Below are positions 41,527-51,094 of a stretch of DNA of 64,000 nt, in pieces. The stretch spans positions 186,001 to 250,000 of the forward strand of contig NZ_JAMYFE010000033.1 in the NCBI RefSeq assembly GCF_024129865.1, given 5' to 3'. The DNA is from Stieleria tagensis. GTDB lineage: Bacteria > Planctomycetota > Planctomycetia > Pirellulales > Pirellulaceae. The notes beneath the pieces were generated by a model. The model made no database searches and was not told the DNA's origin. It was given only the letters and a program-made list of their open reading frames with translations. The position numbers and the translations under genes are program-made. How positions within the stretch are numbered: position 1 is the stretch's first letter; each line of letters begins with the position of its first letter.

Positions 41527-43752
41527 CTACAGTTGACTGGTGACGGCTTGGCGGACGACTCGGTTTTCGACTTCTTCGGTCAGCCGGGCAATGGCTTGTG
41601 CCACCGGCATAGACCCGAGGTCTCCATCGATTCGGTCTCGCAGCGCGATCTGCCCGGTTTCGGCTTCTTTGGGGCCGACGACGGCCATGTAGTTGACCAA
41701 ATCCAATTGGGCGTTGCGGATTTTTGCCTGCACCTTGCCGCCACTGGAATCCACCGTGACTTTCAATCCGGCTTCGTCGAGTTGCTTGGCGACCGCAACG
41801 GCGTAGTCCAGTGATTTGTCGCTTAGCGGCAGCACACGAACCTGTTCCGGCGACAACCACATTGGGAACGCGCCGGCGAAGTGTTCGATCAGCATGCCGA
41901 CAAAACGTTCGAGTGAACCGAACGGTGCACGGTGAATCATGACCGGGCGATGCGCCGCGTTGTCTTTGCCGTTGTATTCCAGTTTGAATCGCTCGGGCAG
42001 GTTGTAATCCAATTGCACTGTTCCCAGTTGCCAGGAACGACCGATGCAATCGCGAACCATGAAGTCGGCTTTGGGGCCATAAAATGCGGCCTCGCCCGGT
42101 TCTTCATTAAAGTCCATCCCGCTTTGTTCCAAGACGCCACGCAGTGAACCTTCGGCGCTGTCCCATTGTTGTTCGCTGCCGACATACTTGCTGCTATCGG
42201 GATCGCGCAGCGACAGTTGCACGCGATAGTCATCCAGACCCACGCTCTTGAGCACGAACTGGGTCAATTCGATGGTGGCACGGAATTCCTGTTCAACCTG
42301 GTCTTGAGTACAGAAAATGTGCGCGTCGTCTTGGGTCAATCCTCGGACCCGCAGCATGCCGTTGAGTTCGCCGGTTTGCTCGTGCCGATAGACAGTTCCG
42401 AATTCGAACAATCGCAGTGGCAATTGGCGATAGGAGCGCGCCTGGGCTTTGAAAATATGGCAGTGATGGGGACAGTTCATCGGTCGTAGCAAATAGCGCT
42501 CGTTAACCATTTGCCAGTCGTGCAGGACCTCGCGTTTTTGGTCTGCCGACATCGACGGTTTGTAGTTTGGCAATTCGACGCCCAGAACTTCGACCGCCGC
42601 CATCAACTTGTCTTCGCCATCGGCGTCGATCGTGCCGGTTTCGAGACGGTTGCTCCAGCTATCCAAAAGAGCGCCGACCTCGCTGCCGAACAAGGGCGGG
42701 AATTGGCTGTCGCGGTAATAGGGAAAGTGGCCACTGGTTTCGTACAATTCCACCCGCCCGATATGCGGGCTGTAGACCGGGTCGTACCCGCGGCTGAGCA
42801 ACTCGCGCCGCAAGAAGTCTTCCAATGTGACACGTACGCGTGCCCCTTTGGGTAACCACAGGCACAGGCCTTGCCCGACTTCGGGGTTGATTGCAAACAA
42901 CCCATGTTGTTTGCCCAACACACGATGATCCCGCCGTTTGGCTTCTTCGATTTGTTCCAAATAGGCCTTTAGTTCTTTCTTGTCAAAGAACGCGGTGCCG
43001 TACAGCCGTTGCAGCGGCCGATTGGCGGTGTCACCTTTCCAATGCGACCCGGCGATACTCATCAGTTTGATCGCTTTGATCTTGCCGGCATCGGGGATGT
43101 GTGGGCCACGGCACAGGTCAACGAATTCGCCTTGGCGATAGAAACTGACCGTGGATTGATCCGCCAGCCCGGTGTCGATGTGTTCGACCTTTAGATCTTG
43201 GTCCAGGTCATCGCACAGCTTTCTGGCTTCGTTGCGGTCGAGCAGAAAGCGTTCGAACGGTTCTTTCTGTTTGATAATCGATTTGATTTCCGCTTCGATT
43301 TTAGGGAAATCGTCTTCGCTGATCGGGGTATCCAGATCGAAATCGTAATAGAACCCGCCTTCGGTGGTGGGGCCAAAGGCGAGGGAAACGCCGTCATACA
43401 GTCGCATCACCGCCCGCGCCATCACGTGGGCCGCAGAGTGCCGCAGCACGTCCAACGCCTCGCCATCGCGGCTGGTCAACAATCGCAGCGAGAGCGCCGC
43501 GTCGCCGTCGTCACTTTCGGTCGCGTTTGCCAATTCGCCCAGCGGTCGGTCGGCGTCGACGACACGCCCATCGACCTCCGCGGCAATCACGCTGCGGGCC
43601 AGCCCTTCGCTGATTCCGCTGGCAATGTCCATCGACGTGATGTGCCCGGGGTGTTGGTGCAGGGTGCCGTCAGGCAATCGCACGGTGACGGGGTGCAGCG
43701 GGCTGGCGTCAGACGCGTCGGAAGAAACCGGGCCGGGAGGCGATTGGCTCAT
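41527..43752 (-). CDS. thrS: Threonine-tRNA ligase with extra insertion
   Basis: 741 residues; E. coli ThrRS has 642. The order is TGS domain (about 20-85), editing domain with the [12 protein letters not shown] motif, class II core with [13 protein letters not shown] (zinc ligand Cys near 427), a [11 protein letters not shown] region, and a C-terminal anticodon-binding domain. It charges tRNA-Thr and edits Ser-tRNA-Thr. About 65 residues, near 350-414, separate the [14 protein letters not shown] segment from the RYLLRPMNC segment, where most ThrRS have a short link. No T-box leader was seen upstream. It is divergent from the kinase gene. Confidence 0.97.
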   Translation of the reverse strand: MSQSPPGPVSSDASDASPLHPVTVRLPDGTLHQHPGHITSMDIASGISEGLARSVIAAEVDGRVVDADRPLGELANATESDDGDAALSLRLLTSRDGEALDVLRHSAAHVMARAVMRLYDGVSLAFGPTTEGGFYYDFDLDTPISEDDFPKIEAEIKSIIKQKEPFERFLLDRNEARKLCDDLDQDLKVEHIDTGLADQSTVSFYRQGEFVDLCRGPHIPDAGKIKAIKLMSIAGSHWKGDTANRPLQRLYGTAFFDKKELKAYLEQIEEAKRRDHRVLGKQHGLFAINPEVGQGLCLWLPKGARVRVTLEDFLRRELLSRGYDPVYSPHIGRVELYETSGHFPYYRDSQFPPLFGSEVGALLDSWSNRLETGTIDADGEDKLMAAVEVLGVELPNYKPSMSADQKREVLHDWQMVNERYLLRPMNCPHHCHIFKAQARSYRQLPLRLFEFGTVYRHEQTGELNGMLRVRGLTQDDAHIFCTQDQVEQEFRATIELTQFVLKSVGLDDYRVQLSLRDPDSSKYVGSEQQWDSAEGSLRGVLEQSGMDFNEEPGEAAFYGPKADFMVRDCIGRSWQLGTVQLDYNLPERFKLEYNGKDNAAHRPVMIHRAPFGSLERFVGMLIEHFAGAFPMWLSPEQVRVLPLSDKSLDYAVAVAKQLDEAGLKVTVDSSGGKVQAKIRNAQLDLVNYMAVVGPKEAETGQIALRDRIDGDLGSMPVAQAIARLTEEVENRVVRQAVTSQL

Positions 43753-43994
43753 TATCGTTCAGTTTGAAATCCAAGGGTTCGGCGGCACCCTCCAAACGAA
43801 AGAGGGCGACCAGAGCGAAAGAATGATGGCGACCAGGATACAGCGTCAATCCCTTTTTGCACTTCCCCAGTGTCTGGACGCAACAATCTGCCCGTTCCGA
43901 TCGCACAAACTGGCAACAACCTCGCTGGGCAGACGTGATATACTGGACACACCTCTTCTTTTTTCGTTCACCCTCTGTGTCGTAATTTCCAGCG

Positions 43995-46826
43995 ATGGCG
44001 TCCGCCGACACCAAACACGACTTTCTCGATCCACCAACAGTCGCTGACGGTGATCAGCAACAGTTGGGAACGCTGGGCCATTATCGGGTGATCCGAGAAC
44101 TGGGCAAAGGCGGCATGGGATTCGTGTTTTTAGCCGAAGACACGCGACTCAAGCGTGCCGTCGCCCTCAAGGTGATGAACCAGAAAATCGCTGCGACCCC
44201 CGGCAGCCGCAAACGGTTCATTAGCGAAGCCCGCTCGATGGCTGCCGTGCACCACGACAACGTGGCGACGATTTTCGAAGTCGGTGAGCATAAGGGCACT
44301 CCCTACATGGCCATGGAGCTGCTCGAGGGTGCCACATTGGAGGATTTGAAGGATCGCAAGGAAAAGCCGGAATTCCAGGAATTGATCGGCTACGCCCGCG
44401 ATATCGCACGCGGTTTGGCCGCCGCCCACGCTCAAGGCATCGTTCACCGCGATATCAAACCCGCCAACATTTGGTTGGATACGAAAACCAACCGGATCAA
44501 AATTCTCGATTTTGGACTGGCTCTGGCGCAAACTCCTGTCGACCAACTGTCCGGCCGTGGTGCCGTGGTCGGTACCCCCGGCTACCTGTCGCCCGAACAA
44601 GCACGCAGCGAACCGCTGGACGATCGCAGCGATTTGTATTCGGCCGGCGTCGTGCTGTACGAACTGGCCACCGGCGCATTGCCGCTGAAATCCAAGACAG
44701 TCGCCGAGCAGTTGATCGCGATCCTGGTCCACGCCCCCAAACCGCTCCGTGAGCGGAACGAGAAAATTCCACAACCGTTGGCGGACCTGATCCACCGATT
44801 GATGGCCAAGGAACCGCGTGACCGCGTCGCCAGCGCCGCATTGCTGGAATCGGAGTTGGACCGGGTGGCGGTCGAATGTGAATCGAAATCGGAAATGGCC
44901 CAGGCGATCAATCAATTGCAACTGGGGCTGGAACAGGCAGTCAAAAAACGAGATTCTGGCGACAGCGGCGTGGATTCAATCGACTCCGGCCAATCGCCGC
45001 CGAATCCGTTCGAATCGCTGCCTGATGTGTTGCCCACAACGGCCGCGCTGCCCAGCCCCTCCGGCGTTCATTCGCTCGGCGCAGCGGTGGGGCCCACCGC
45101 ATCCGCAACGGGTTCGTCCGCTACCCGTTCTCTACCTGGCGCGAGTGCCGCCGCCGGCCGACAACCCAGCAAACAGACGGTTCCCGCCGGTGAGAGTTCC
45201 AAAGGGCTGTGGATCGCGATCGGAGTTGTCGTGGCGCTGCTGTTGGCGCTGATCCCAGCGGTCGTTTACTGGAGCACGACCAGTGCCATCGCACGCCAGC
45301 AAGACGGCGCAGCGGTGGTCGTCTCCGATCGAAACTCGGATTCGGGGGCCTCCCAGTCAAACAACAACAGTCCGAATATCGCCCCCAAAGCACCGTCAAA
45401 AGCTCCGGCAAAAACGCCCAAGCCGAAAACCCCGTCGCAGCCGGCGGCGCCCGCCCCGCCGGCCGACGAAGCGGAGGTTTTGGTGACCAAAGTGACGGCC
45501 AAATCCATTACCGACATCGCACCGGCCGGCGCGACTTGGATCGTCAACAAAGATCACTACAACGGCTCGTTCGAACAAACCGAACCGGCGGCCGATGAAA
45601 CGGTAATTCCCGGCTGGACGATGCGTCGCAGCGGCCCCGACGCCGGTTGGAAAACGACCCCCAAATCCAAACGCCCCAACGACAAAACACACGCCTATGC
45701 CGGTGCCAAAAGTGAACTCGTCGTGACCAGCGAAACGCTCAACCACGCCGCCAATGAGGGAGATGTTTTTCGTGTCGGAGCCAGCATCGGTGGCGAAGGC
45801 CCGGGCATGACGGATTATCAGGTTGTGCTCGGTTTCCGCGACGATTTCGGGCCGCCGTTGCGATACCAATTGGCGGCCGTTGCCAACAATGTCCCATGGA
45901 ATGCCAACCGTCCCAAGCGATTGCAATACGAGTACACCGCCGATGCGACGGTAGCCGGCAAACGACCGTTTGTTGAATTGACCGTTTCCAACAAAAAACG
46001 GATTCGGAAACGAGCGATGTTGGACGACATCGAGGTCACGGTTGAGCCGGCCGCCAAACAGTCGCCCAAATCTGTTCCCGGTCCTGATCGCACGACCGAA
46101 ATGGCCGACGCCCAACCGCGTCCTGACTCCACCCCCATGCCGGCCGATCCCGATCCGATCGAGCCTGCGAAATCGAATGCGGTCGCGCCGAATAGCCCGC
46201 CGATCAGCACTCATCAAGTCACCGTTTCCACCGCGGAAGAGGGCGGTGCCGATGCCACGGTCAAACGCGGTGCCAGCAGCAATGACCCGTTGGGCGAAAA
46301 ACCCGTGCTGGCAATCCAAACTCGAAACGACAGCCAAATCCAGCACATCTATCTGCGGTTTCCGATGGAATCGGCTCGCGGTGAAGGATCCGGCCTGGGC
46401 AATTCCGGCCAACCTCGCAATGGCCGCAACCAAAACAACAAAAAAACCAACCCGCTGGACTTGGCGTCAGCGACTTTGAAACTGGTCTACCTGGTTGCTG
46501 ATCGCCCCAGCGGCGTGGTGGTACGGGTCTATGGATTGGATCAGCCGGTCAGCGACGTCTGGCCAGAAGAAAAAATTGTCTGGAGCAATTCGCTGTCAAC
46601 CAAAGGGTTGGACTCGTTACCGCTGCTCGCCGAACAGGCAACCGACTCCGACAGTGCGACCCTGGAGATCTCCAGCCCCAAACTCGCAGAATTCTTATCC
46701 GCTGCGAAACAACGCACCGTCACGCTGATCTTGACGGCCGTTGATGGCAGTCATCTGCTGACATTTGGGGCCAAAGAGGACAGCCAACTCGAGCCACCCA
46801 CGTTGCTGCTTGAGATCAAGGATTAG
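43995..46826 (+). CDS. Receptor-type Ser/Thr kinase with extracytoplasmic DNRLRE-like domain
   Basis: 943 residues. The kinase domain covers about 25-300: GKGGMGFVFLAED glycine loop, VALKVMN, GIVHRDIKPANIW, ILDFGLA and GTPGYLSPEQA. A Ser/Pro/Ala linker leads to one membrane helix near 405-428 (LWIAIGVVVALLLALIPAVV). Outside follow a Pro/Ala/Lys-rich stalk, a beta domain near 500-690, and a C-terminal DNRLRE-like beta domain (about 735-943) with HIYLRFPM and repeated short strands. It probably senses the cell surface and signals inward. No sigma factor is adjacent. Confidence 0.9.
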   Translation: MASADTKHDFLDPPTVADGDQQQLGTLGHYRVIRELGKGGMGFVFLAEDTRLKRAVALKVMNQKIAATPGSRKRFISEARSMAAVHHDNVATIFEVGEHKGTPYMAMELLEGATLEDLKDRKEKPEFQELIGYARDIARGLAAAHAQGIVHRDIKPANIWLDTKTNRIKILDFGLALAQTPVDQLSGRGAVVGTPGYLSPEQARSEPLDDRSDLYSAGVVLYELATGALPLKSKTVAEQLIAILVHAPKPLRERNEKIPQPLADLIHRLMAKEPRDRVASAALLESELDRVAVECESKSEMAQAINQLQLGLEQAVKKRDSGDSGVDSIDSGQSPPNPFESLPDVLPTTAALPSPSGVHSLGAAVGPTASATGSSATRSLPGASAAAGRQPSKQTVPAGESSKGLWIAIGVVVALLLALIPAVVYWSTTSAIARQQDGAAVVVSDRNSDSGASQSNNNSPNIAPKAPSKAPAKTPKPKTPSQPAAPAPPADEAEVLVTKVTAKSITDIAPAGATWIVNKDHYNGSFEQTEPAADETVIPGWTMRRSGPDAGWKTTPKSKRPNDKTHAYAGAKSELVVTSETLNHAANEGDVFRVGASIGGEGPGMTDYQVVLGFRDDFGPPLRYQLAAVANNVPWNANRPKRLQYEYTADATVAGKRPFVELTVSNKKRIRKRAMLDDIEVTVEPAAKQSPKSVPGPDRTTEMADAQPRPDSTPMPADPDPIEPAKSNAVAPNSPPISTHQVTVSTAEEGGADATVKRGASSNDPLGEKPVLAIQTRNDSQIQHIYLRFPMESARGEGSGLGNSGQPRNGRNQNNKKTNPLDLASATLKLVYLVADRPSGVVVRVYGLDQPVSDVWPEEKIVWSNSLSTKGLDSLPLLAEQATDSDSATLEISSPKLAEFLSAAKQRTVTLILTAVDGSHLLTFGAKEDSQLEPPTLLLEIKD

Positions 46827-46905
46827 TCGAACGCGCATCTTCGACGGCGCTGGTGTGGAGGATTTATTCGACTCGGGTGGAGGCCAGCGACGGCGTGCCA
46901 GTCAC

Positions 46906-49275
46906 TTAGGAGTCTGATTCGTCTTGTCGTGCAACAGCGACTTGCCGCTTCGCTTTTGCTTTGCCGTTGACCGTACGGCCATTGCGTCCTGACGATCGCG
47001 TGTAATCACTATCGTAGTATCCGCTGTAGCCGCCGGCGCCATCGAACTTGCTTCCCGCACCAAAGGCGTTGAGCATCCAGCCGACGAAATTTCCGCCCGA
47101 TTCGTGGATCCGCCGCATCGTGTTGAGCACTTCGTCGCGACGAGCACGCGAGACGCGTACGACCAAAACGCTGCCGTCCAAGCGTGGCAAGACGACGACC
47201 GGATCAGACACCGCCAAGACCGGCGGCAAATCGACCAAGATCACACTGAACTGGGTCTTCAACTGATCCAGAATCTCGTCAAAGCGATCTGACTGTAGCA
47301 ATTCCGCAGGCACCTTGGTGGTCGACCCGGCAGTGATCACCGACACGTTCTCAATCGAAGTCGGTTTGATGGCTTCTTCGATTGACAACTTGTTTTCGAG
47401 CAAGTCGCACAGGCCGTCGTCTTTCTTGACACTGAAATATCGGTGCGCGGTGGGGCGACGCAGGTCCGCGTCAATCACCAAGACCTTCAAATCCACTTGC
47501 GCGAATGAGACCGCAAAGTTCGACATGATCGTCGACTTGCCATCGCCCTGCATCGGGCTGGTGAAGCCGATGGTTTTTAGTTTGCCGGATTTGATATCCA
47601 ATAACATCATCGTCCGGCCCAGGCGAAACGCCTCGGCATCCGGTGACAACTCGGCGGAAATCAATCCTTCGATGCCACGATCGATCGACATCATTTTGCC
47701 GACGCGGCCCAAATTGGGCAGCCCGATCGCATCGTCCAATTCGGCAGCCGATCGGAAACGGCTGTCTCGGACTTCCGATCCGAATGCAAACGCCAATCCG
47801 CTGCACAACCCCAACATCAATCCCGCGGCGCCACACAGCGGCAACTTGGGCCAAATGTGAAGCCCCAGACGTGGCACCTCTAGAAATTCATACAGATACC
47901 CGCTCAACCCACTCGCCGTATCCAGTTCGCGCAGTTGGGTCACAATGCCATCGAACAACGCTTCTTGACGCTCGATGTTTTTCTGCAACACCAAATCTCT
48001 CAGTTCATATTCGATCAATTCTTTGGCTTTCACTTCCGCATCGTTCGACAGAAACTGGAGCTCCTTGCGTCGTTCGGCCGCGGCAGCCAAGTCATGCTGC
48101 AAAAATCCTGTGTAGGCCTTCAGCAGACCTTCCGGAGTCAACGTCGTGTCGTCGAACAGCCCGTTGGGATTGGTCAAGTTCTGGTTGTCTTGCAAGAATT
48201 CTTTGACCAGTGCAATCTCACTTTCGATCTCTTGCACCTTAGGATGCCCGGGACCGAAAATCGCATTCAAACGCTGCTTCTCGCTACTCAACGTCAGCAA
48301 GTGAGTGAACTGGGTCCGCGCCTCTTCAACCTTTGCCGGCAGCGTCGAACGAAACTCGGCGGTGTTGGCTGAATTCATCTGTAGACCGGCAAACAATCCC
48401 AACCGTTCCAGTGACTCGCTATCGATCAATGCTAGTTTGTCCAGGTTATCGATCGGGTCGGTTGACTCGTCCAGTTCCTTCAACACCGAAATGACTCGAT
48501 CCAGACGCGTCGTCAACGTCGACTCTTGGATGTCCAAGTCCAACATCTCGTCTTGCAGTCGACGGAATCGATCTTGATAGACGTTGCTGCTGCCTTCGCC
48601 CTGAAAGAACAGCGGTGCCTCCTGTCGGGCGCGCAACTGTTCCTGTTCGGCTTTGGCCAACGACGATTCGATGTCGCTTTTCGCTTCTTGCACCAATTCG
48701 TTGGCCCGACCCATCACCTGTTCGACCTGAGCCACGATGAATTTTTCGTATTCTTTCATCACCGCCGTCAGAACCAACTGTGCGTCTTCGGGATCGGTAT
48801 GGGAAAACGCGATGTTCAAACTCTGGGCGGTTTTGGCCGAACCGGCACCGCCTTTGACCAAATCCAGATGTTCGATGACGTAGTCGGTCGAATCGGTTGT
48901 TTCGGTCAGATGCGGAGTGATGGAGTCCAGATTCGTCAGCCCGTTGGACTCCAGCGCCTTGCCGACGATCATTCGGCTGGAGATCAGCTCGATATGATTG
49001 GCCAGCGTGTCCTCTTCCACGACGCCGGTGCCCGTTCCGGCCGTAGCACCACTGTTGCCCAAGCCGGCGGTCCGCTCGGCGATCAGCAGTTTGGCATGGG
49101 ACTGATACCAGTCGGGCGCATTGAGCGCATAGATCACACCTACCGCCAGACCCAGAATCGACAGCAATCCGATCAGCCACCGTTGGCGACTGACAATCTC
49201 CAAAATGTCCATGGTGTCGGAATCAGCCGACGCGGCGCGACGTGTTTTTTTATTCGTTGACTTTGCCGATGGCAT
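46906..49275 (-). CDS. Wzc-like chain-length regulator and tyrosine autokinase
   Basis: 789 residues. Wzz-type N-terminus with a helix near 36-53 (LIGLLSILGLAVGVIYAL), a long periplasmic coiled coil to about 465, and a second membrane helix near 475-500. The cytoplasmic BY-kinase follows with Walker A FTSPMQGDGKST near 575, Walker A' VLVIDADLRRP near 597 and Walker B VILVDLPPVLAVSD. The C-terminal Tyr cluster GGYSGYYDSDYT is the autophosphorylation site. It controls length and export of surface polysaccharide. No glycosyltransferase or Wza gene is beside it, so the polysaccharide cluster lies elsewhere. Confidence 0.92.
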   Translation of the reverse strand: MPSAKSTNKKTRRAASADSDTMDILEIVSRQRWLIGLLSILGLAVGVIYALNAPDWYQSHAKLLIAERTAGLGNSGATAGTGTGVVEEDTLANHIELISSRMIVGKALESNGLTNLDSITPHLTETTDSTDYVIEHLDLVKGGAGSAKTAQSLNIAFSHTDPEDAQLVLTAVMKEYEKFIVAQVEQVMGRANELVQEAKSDIESSLAKAEQEQLRARQEAPLFFQGEGSSNVYQDRFRRLQDEMLDLDIQESTLTTRLDRVISVLKELDESTDPIDNLDKLALIDSESLERLGLFAGLQMNSANTAEFRSTLPAKVEEARTQFTHLLTLSSEKQRLNAIFGPGHPKVQEIESEIALVKEFLQDNQNLTNPNGLFDDTTLTPEGLLKAYTGFLQHDLAAAAERRKELQFLSNDAEVKAKELIEYELRDLVLQKNIERQEALFDGIVTQLRELDTASGLSGYLYEFLEVPRLGLHIWPKLPLCGAAGLMLGLCSGLAFAFGSEVRDSRFRSAAELDDAIGLPNLGRVGKMMSIDRGIEGLISAELSPDAEAFRLGRTMMLLDIKSGKLKTIGFTSPMQGDGKSTIMSNFAVSFAQVDLKVLVIDADLRRPTAHRYFSVKKDDGLCDLLENKLSIEEAIKPTSIENVSVITAGSTTKVPAELLQSDRFDEILDQLKTQFSVILVDLPPVLAVSDPVVVLPRLDGSVLVVRVSRARRDEVLNTMRRIHESGGNFVGWMLNAFGAGSKFDGAGGYSGYYDSDYTRSSGRNGRTVNGKAKAKRQVAVARQDESDS

Positions 49276-49604
49276 AGCAGCTATTCTCTTCGCAGAGGTT
49301 TCGAATCGGTTGGGTTCGACCGATCGCTCTGCAAGGGGGCTCGGGACAGAGGTGGTTGGCCGCGTATATTAGTTCCGATGCTGGAGCGGGCCGTCAAGCA
49401 TCAAGGTGCGGTGGTACGGATTGCCACCGTTGTGGTCCACCTGCGCACGTTAAAGCGACGTGGTAAAAGAAAAGGATATTCAGGGTCACTCGGATTTTGC
49501 GGAAAATCCGGCCAAAAACCTCACTCTCGCCTACATCTACCTGAACAAGCGACACCCCATTCTTGGTCGCAAAAAGTCATTCCACTCTCAAGAAACGCTT
49601 TTCC
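49276..49604. other. Divergent gap before bioA, no gene seen
   Basis: This 329-bp region separates the divergent BY-kinase and bioA genes. It should hold both promoters. Open frames in it show no family features. It covers a possible alternative TTG start of bioA at 49563. Confidence 0.35.
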
Positions 49605-50945
49605 GTGACCACTTTTACCCCACGCACAGCCGGAACAGCCGACGCAAACACGCATGTTGACGCGTCGCAGCCGAAGCCCGCCTGGCAGCAATCCGGCGAG
49701 CGGCACATTTGGATGCCGTATTGCCAAATGAAGACGGCGCCGCAGCCGATCGCGGTCCAGCGAACCGAGGGGGTCTACCTGCACCTCGCCAACGGGCGGC
49801 GGCTGATCGATGGGTTGGCATCGTGGTGGTCGGCTTGTCATGGCTACAACCATCCGCACCTGGTCGCGGCGATGCAGCGGCAGGTGGCGACGATGTCGCA
49901 TGTGATGTTCGGCGGGGTCCAGCATCGGCCGGCCCTGGCGCTTGCCGAACGACTGGCGGCGCTGTTGCCGGGCGATCTGAACCGCGTGTTTTTTGCCGAC
50001 TCGGGATCGGTGGCTGTCGAAGTCGCCATGAAAATGGCAATCCAATTCCATCGCAATCATGGCCAGCCAAACCGCACCCGTTTCGTCTCGTTTGCCAACG
50101 CCTACCACGGTGACACCACCGGTGCGATGTCGCTGTGTGATCCCCAGCGCAGCATGCACGCGGAATTCGACGGCGCGCTGCTGCAGCAGATTCACACCGA
50201 ACTGCCGCGTGACGCTGACGCCGTCGATCGGTTTGATCAACTGCTACAGGAAAATGGTGATCGATTGGCCGGCGTCTTCGTCGAACCACTCGTTCAAGGC
50301 GCCGGTGGAATGCGGTTTCACGATGCCAGTGTGCTGCGCTCGATCGCCCGGTGCTGTCGACGACACGGCGTGCTGTTGATCGCCGACGAATTGGCGACGG
50401 GTTTCGGACGCACCGGATCGATGTTTGCCATCGAACAGGCCGACGTGGTGCCAGACATCATTTGTTTGGGCAAAGCGTTGACCGCGGGCATGATCGGCCT
50501 GGCCGCAACTGTCGCCACCGATCATGTGTTTGACGCATTCTGGTCCGATCGGGCATCCGACGCTTTGATGCACGGGCCGACTTTCATGGCCAATCCGCTG
50601 GCTTGTGCCGCCGCCGGTGCGTCGTTGGATTTGTTTGAAAGTGAACCTCGATTGGATCAAGTGGCATCGATTGAGTCCGATTTAGTGTCGTTGCTGGCTC
50701 CCTGCCGCGAACTGCCGGGGGTGGTCGATGTGCGTGTCAAAGGCGCCATCGGGGTGGTGCAGGTCGGGCAATTGGATCATGTCGATCGATTGCGCAGTGC
50801 ATTGATTGACCAAGGCGTCTGGATTCGACCCTTCGGAGACTGCATCTACACCACGCCGCCCTTGGTTGTTTCCCCCACTGAACTTCGACAAATCGGGCGG
50901 GCGATGGTGTCGGTGACCGAGCAGTGGTCGACGTGGCCGCGCTAG
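49605..50945 (+). CDS. bioA: Adenosylmethionine-8-amino-7-oxononanoate aminotransferase
   Basis: 446 residues from the GTG at 49605; an in-frame TTG at 49563 would give 460. Fold-type I aminotransferase with the BioA marks: HIWMPYCQM, GLASWWSACHGYNHP (substrate-binding Trp residues), FFADSGSVAVEVAMK, the AYHGDTTGAMS loop, DELATGFGRTG and the PLP lysine in CLGKALTAG near 290. It makes 7,8-diaminononanoate from KAPA and SAM in biotin synthesis. No other bio gene is adjacent. Confidence 0.94.
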   Translation: MTTFTPRTAGTADANTHVDASQPKPAWQQSGERHIWMPYCQMKTAPQPIAVQRTEGVYLHLANGRRLIDGLASWWSACHGYNHPHLVAAMQRQVATMSHVMFGGVQHRPALALAERLAALLPGDLNRVFFADSGSVAVEVAMKMAIQFHRNHGQPNRTRFVSFANAYHGDTTGAMSLCDPQRSMHAEFDGALLQQIHTELPRDADAVDRFDQLLQENGDRLAGVFVEPLVQGAGGMRFHDASVLRSIARCCRRHGVLLIADELATGFGRTGSMFAIEQADVVPDIICLGKALTAGMIGLAATVATDHVFDAFWSDRASDALMHGPTFMANPLACAAAGASLDLFESEPRLDQVASIESDLVSLLAPCRELPGVVDVRVKGAIGVVQVGQLDHVDRLRSALIDQGVWIRPFGDCIYTTPPLVVSPTELRQIGRAMVSVTEQWSTWPR

Positions 50946-51094
50946 CCGACGCCGAATTCCTTTTTCGCGTATGTTGTTCCCGCCGCTCGTTCCGAAGATA
51001 ATGGCCATCCCGATTCCGTCGGTGGACGACGTGCCCCTGTCCCTGTTTCCCTCCACTCTTTTTTTCCTTCCCATTGAAGTACCGGTGTCCTCGC

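Noticed and set aside
45396-46433. 345-codon minus-strand frame
   Set aside because: Antisense to the kinase's extracytoplasmic part. Arises from the codon bias of the plus-strand gene.
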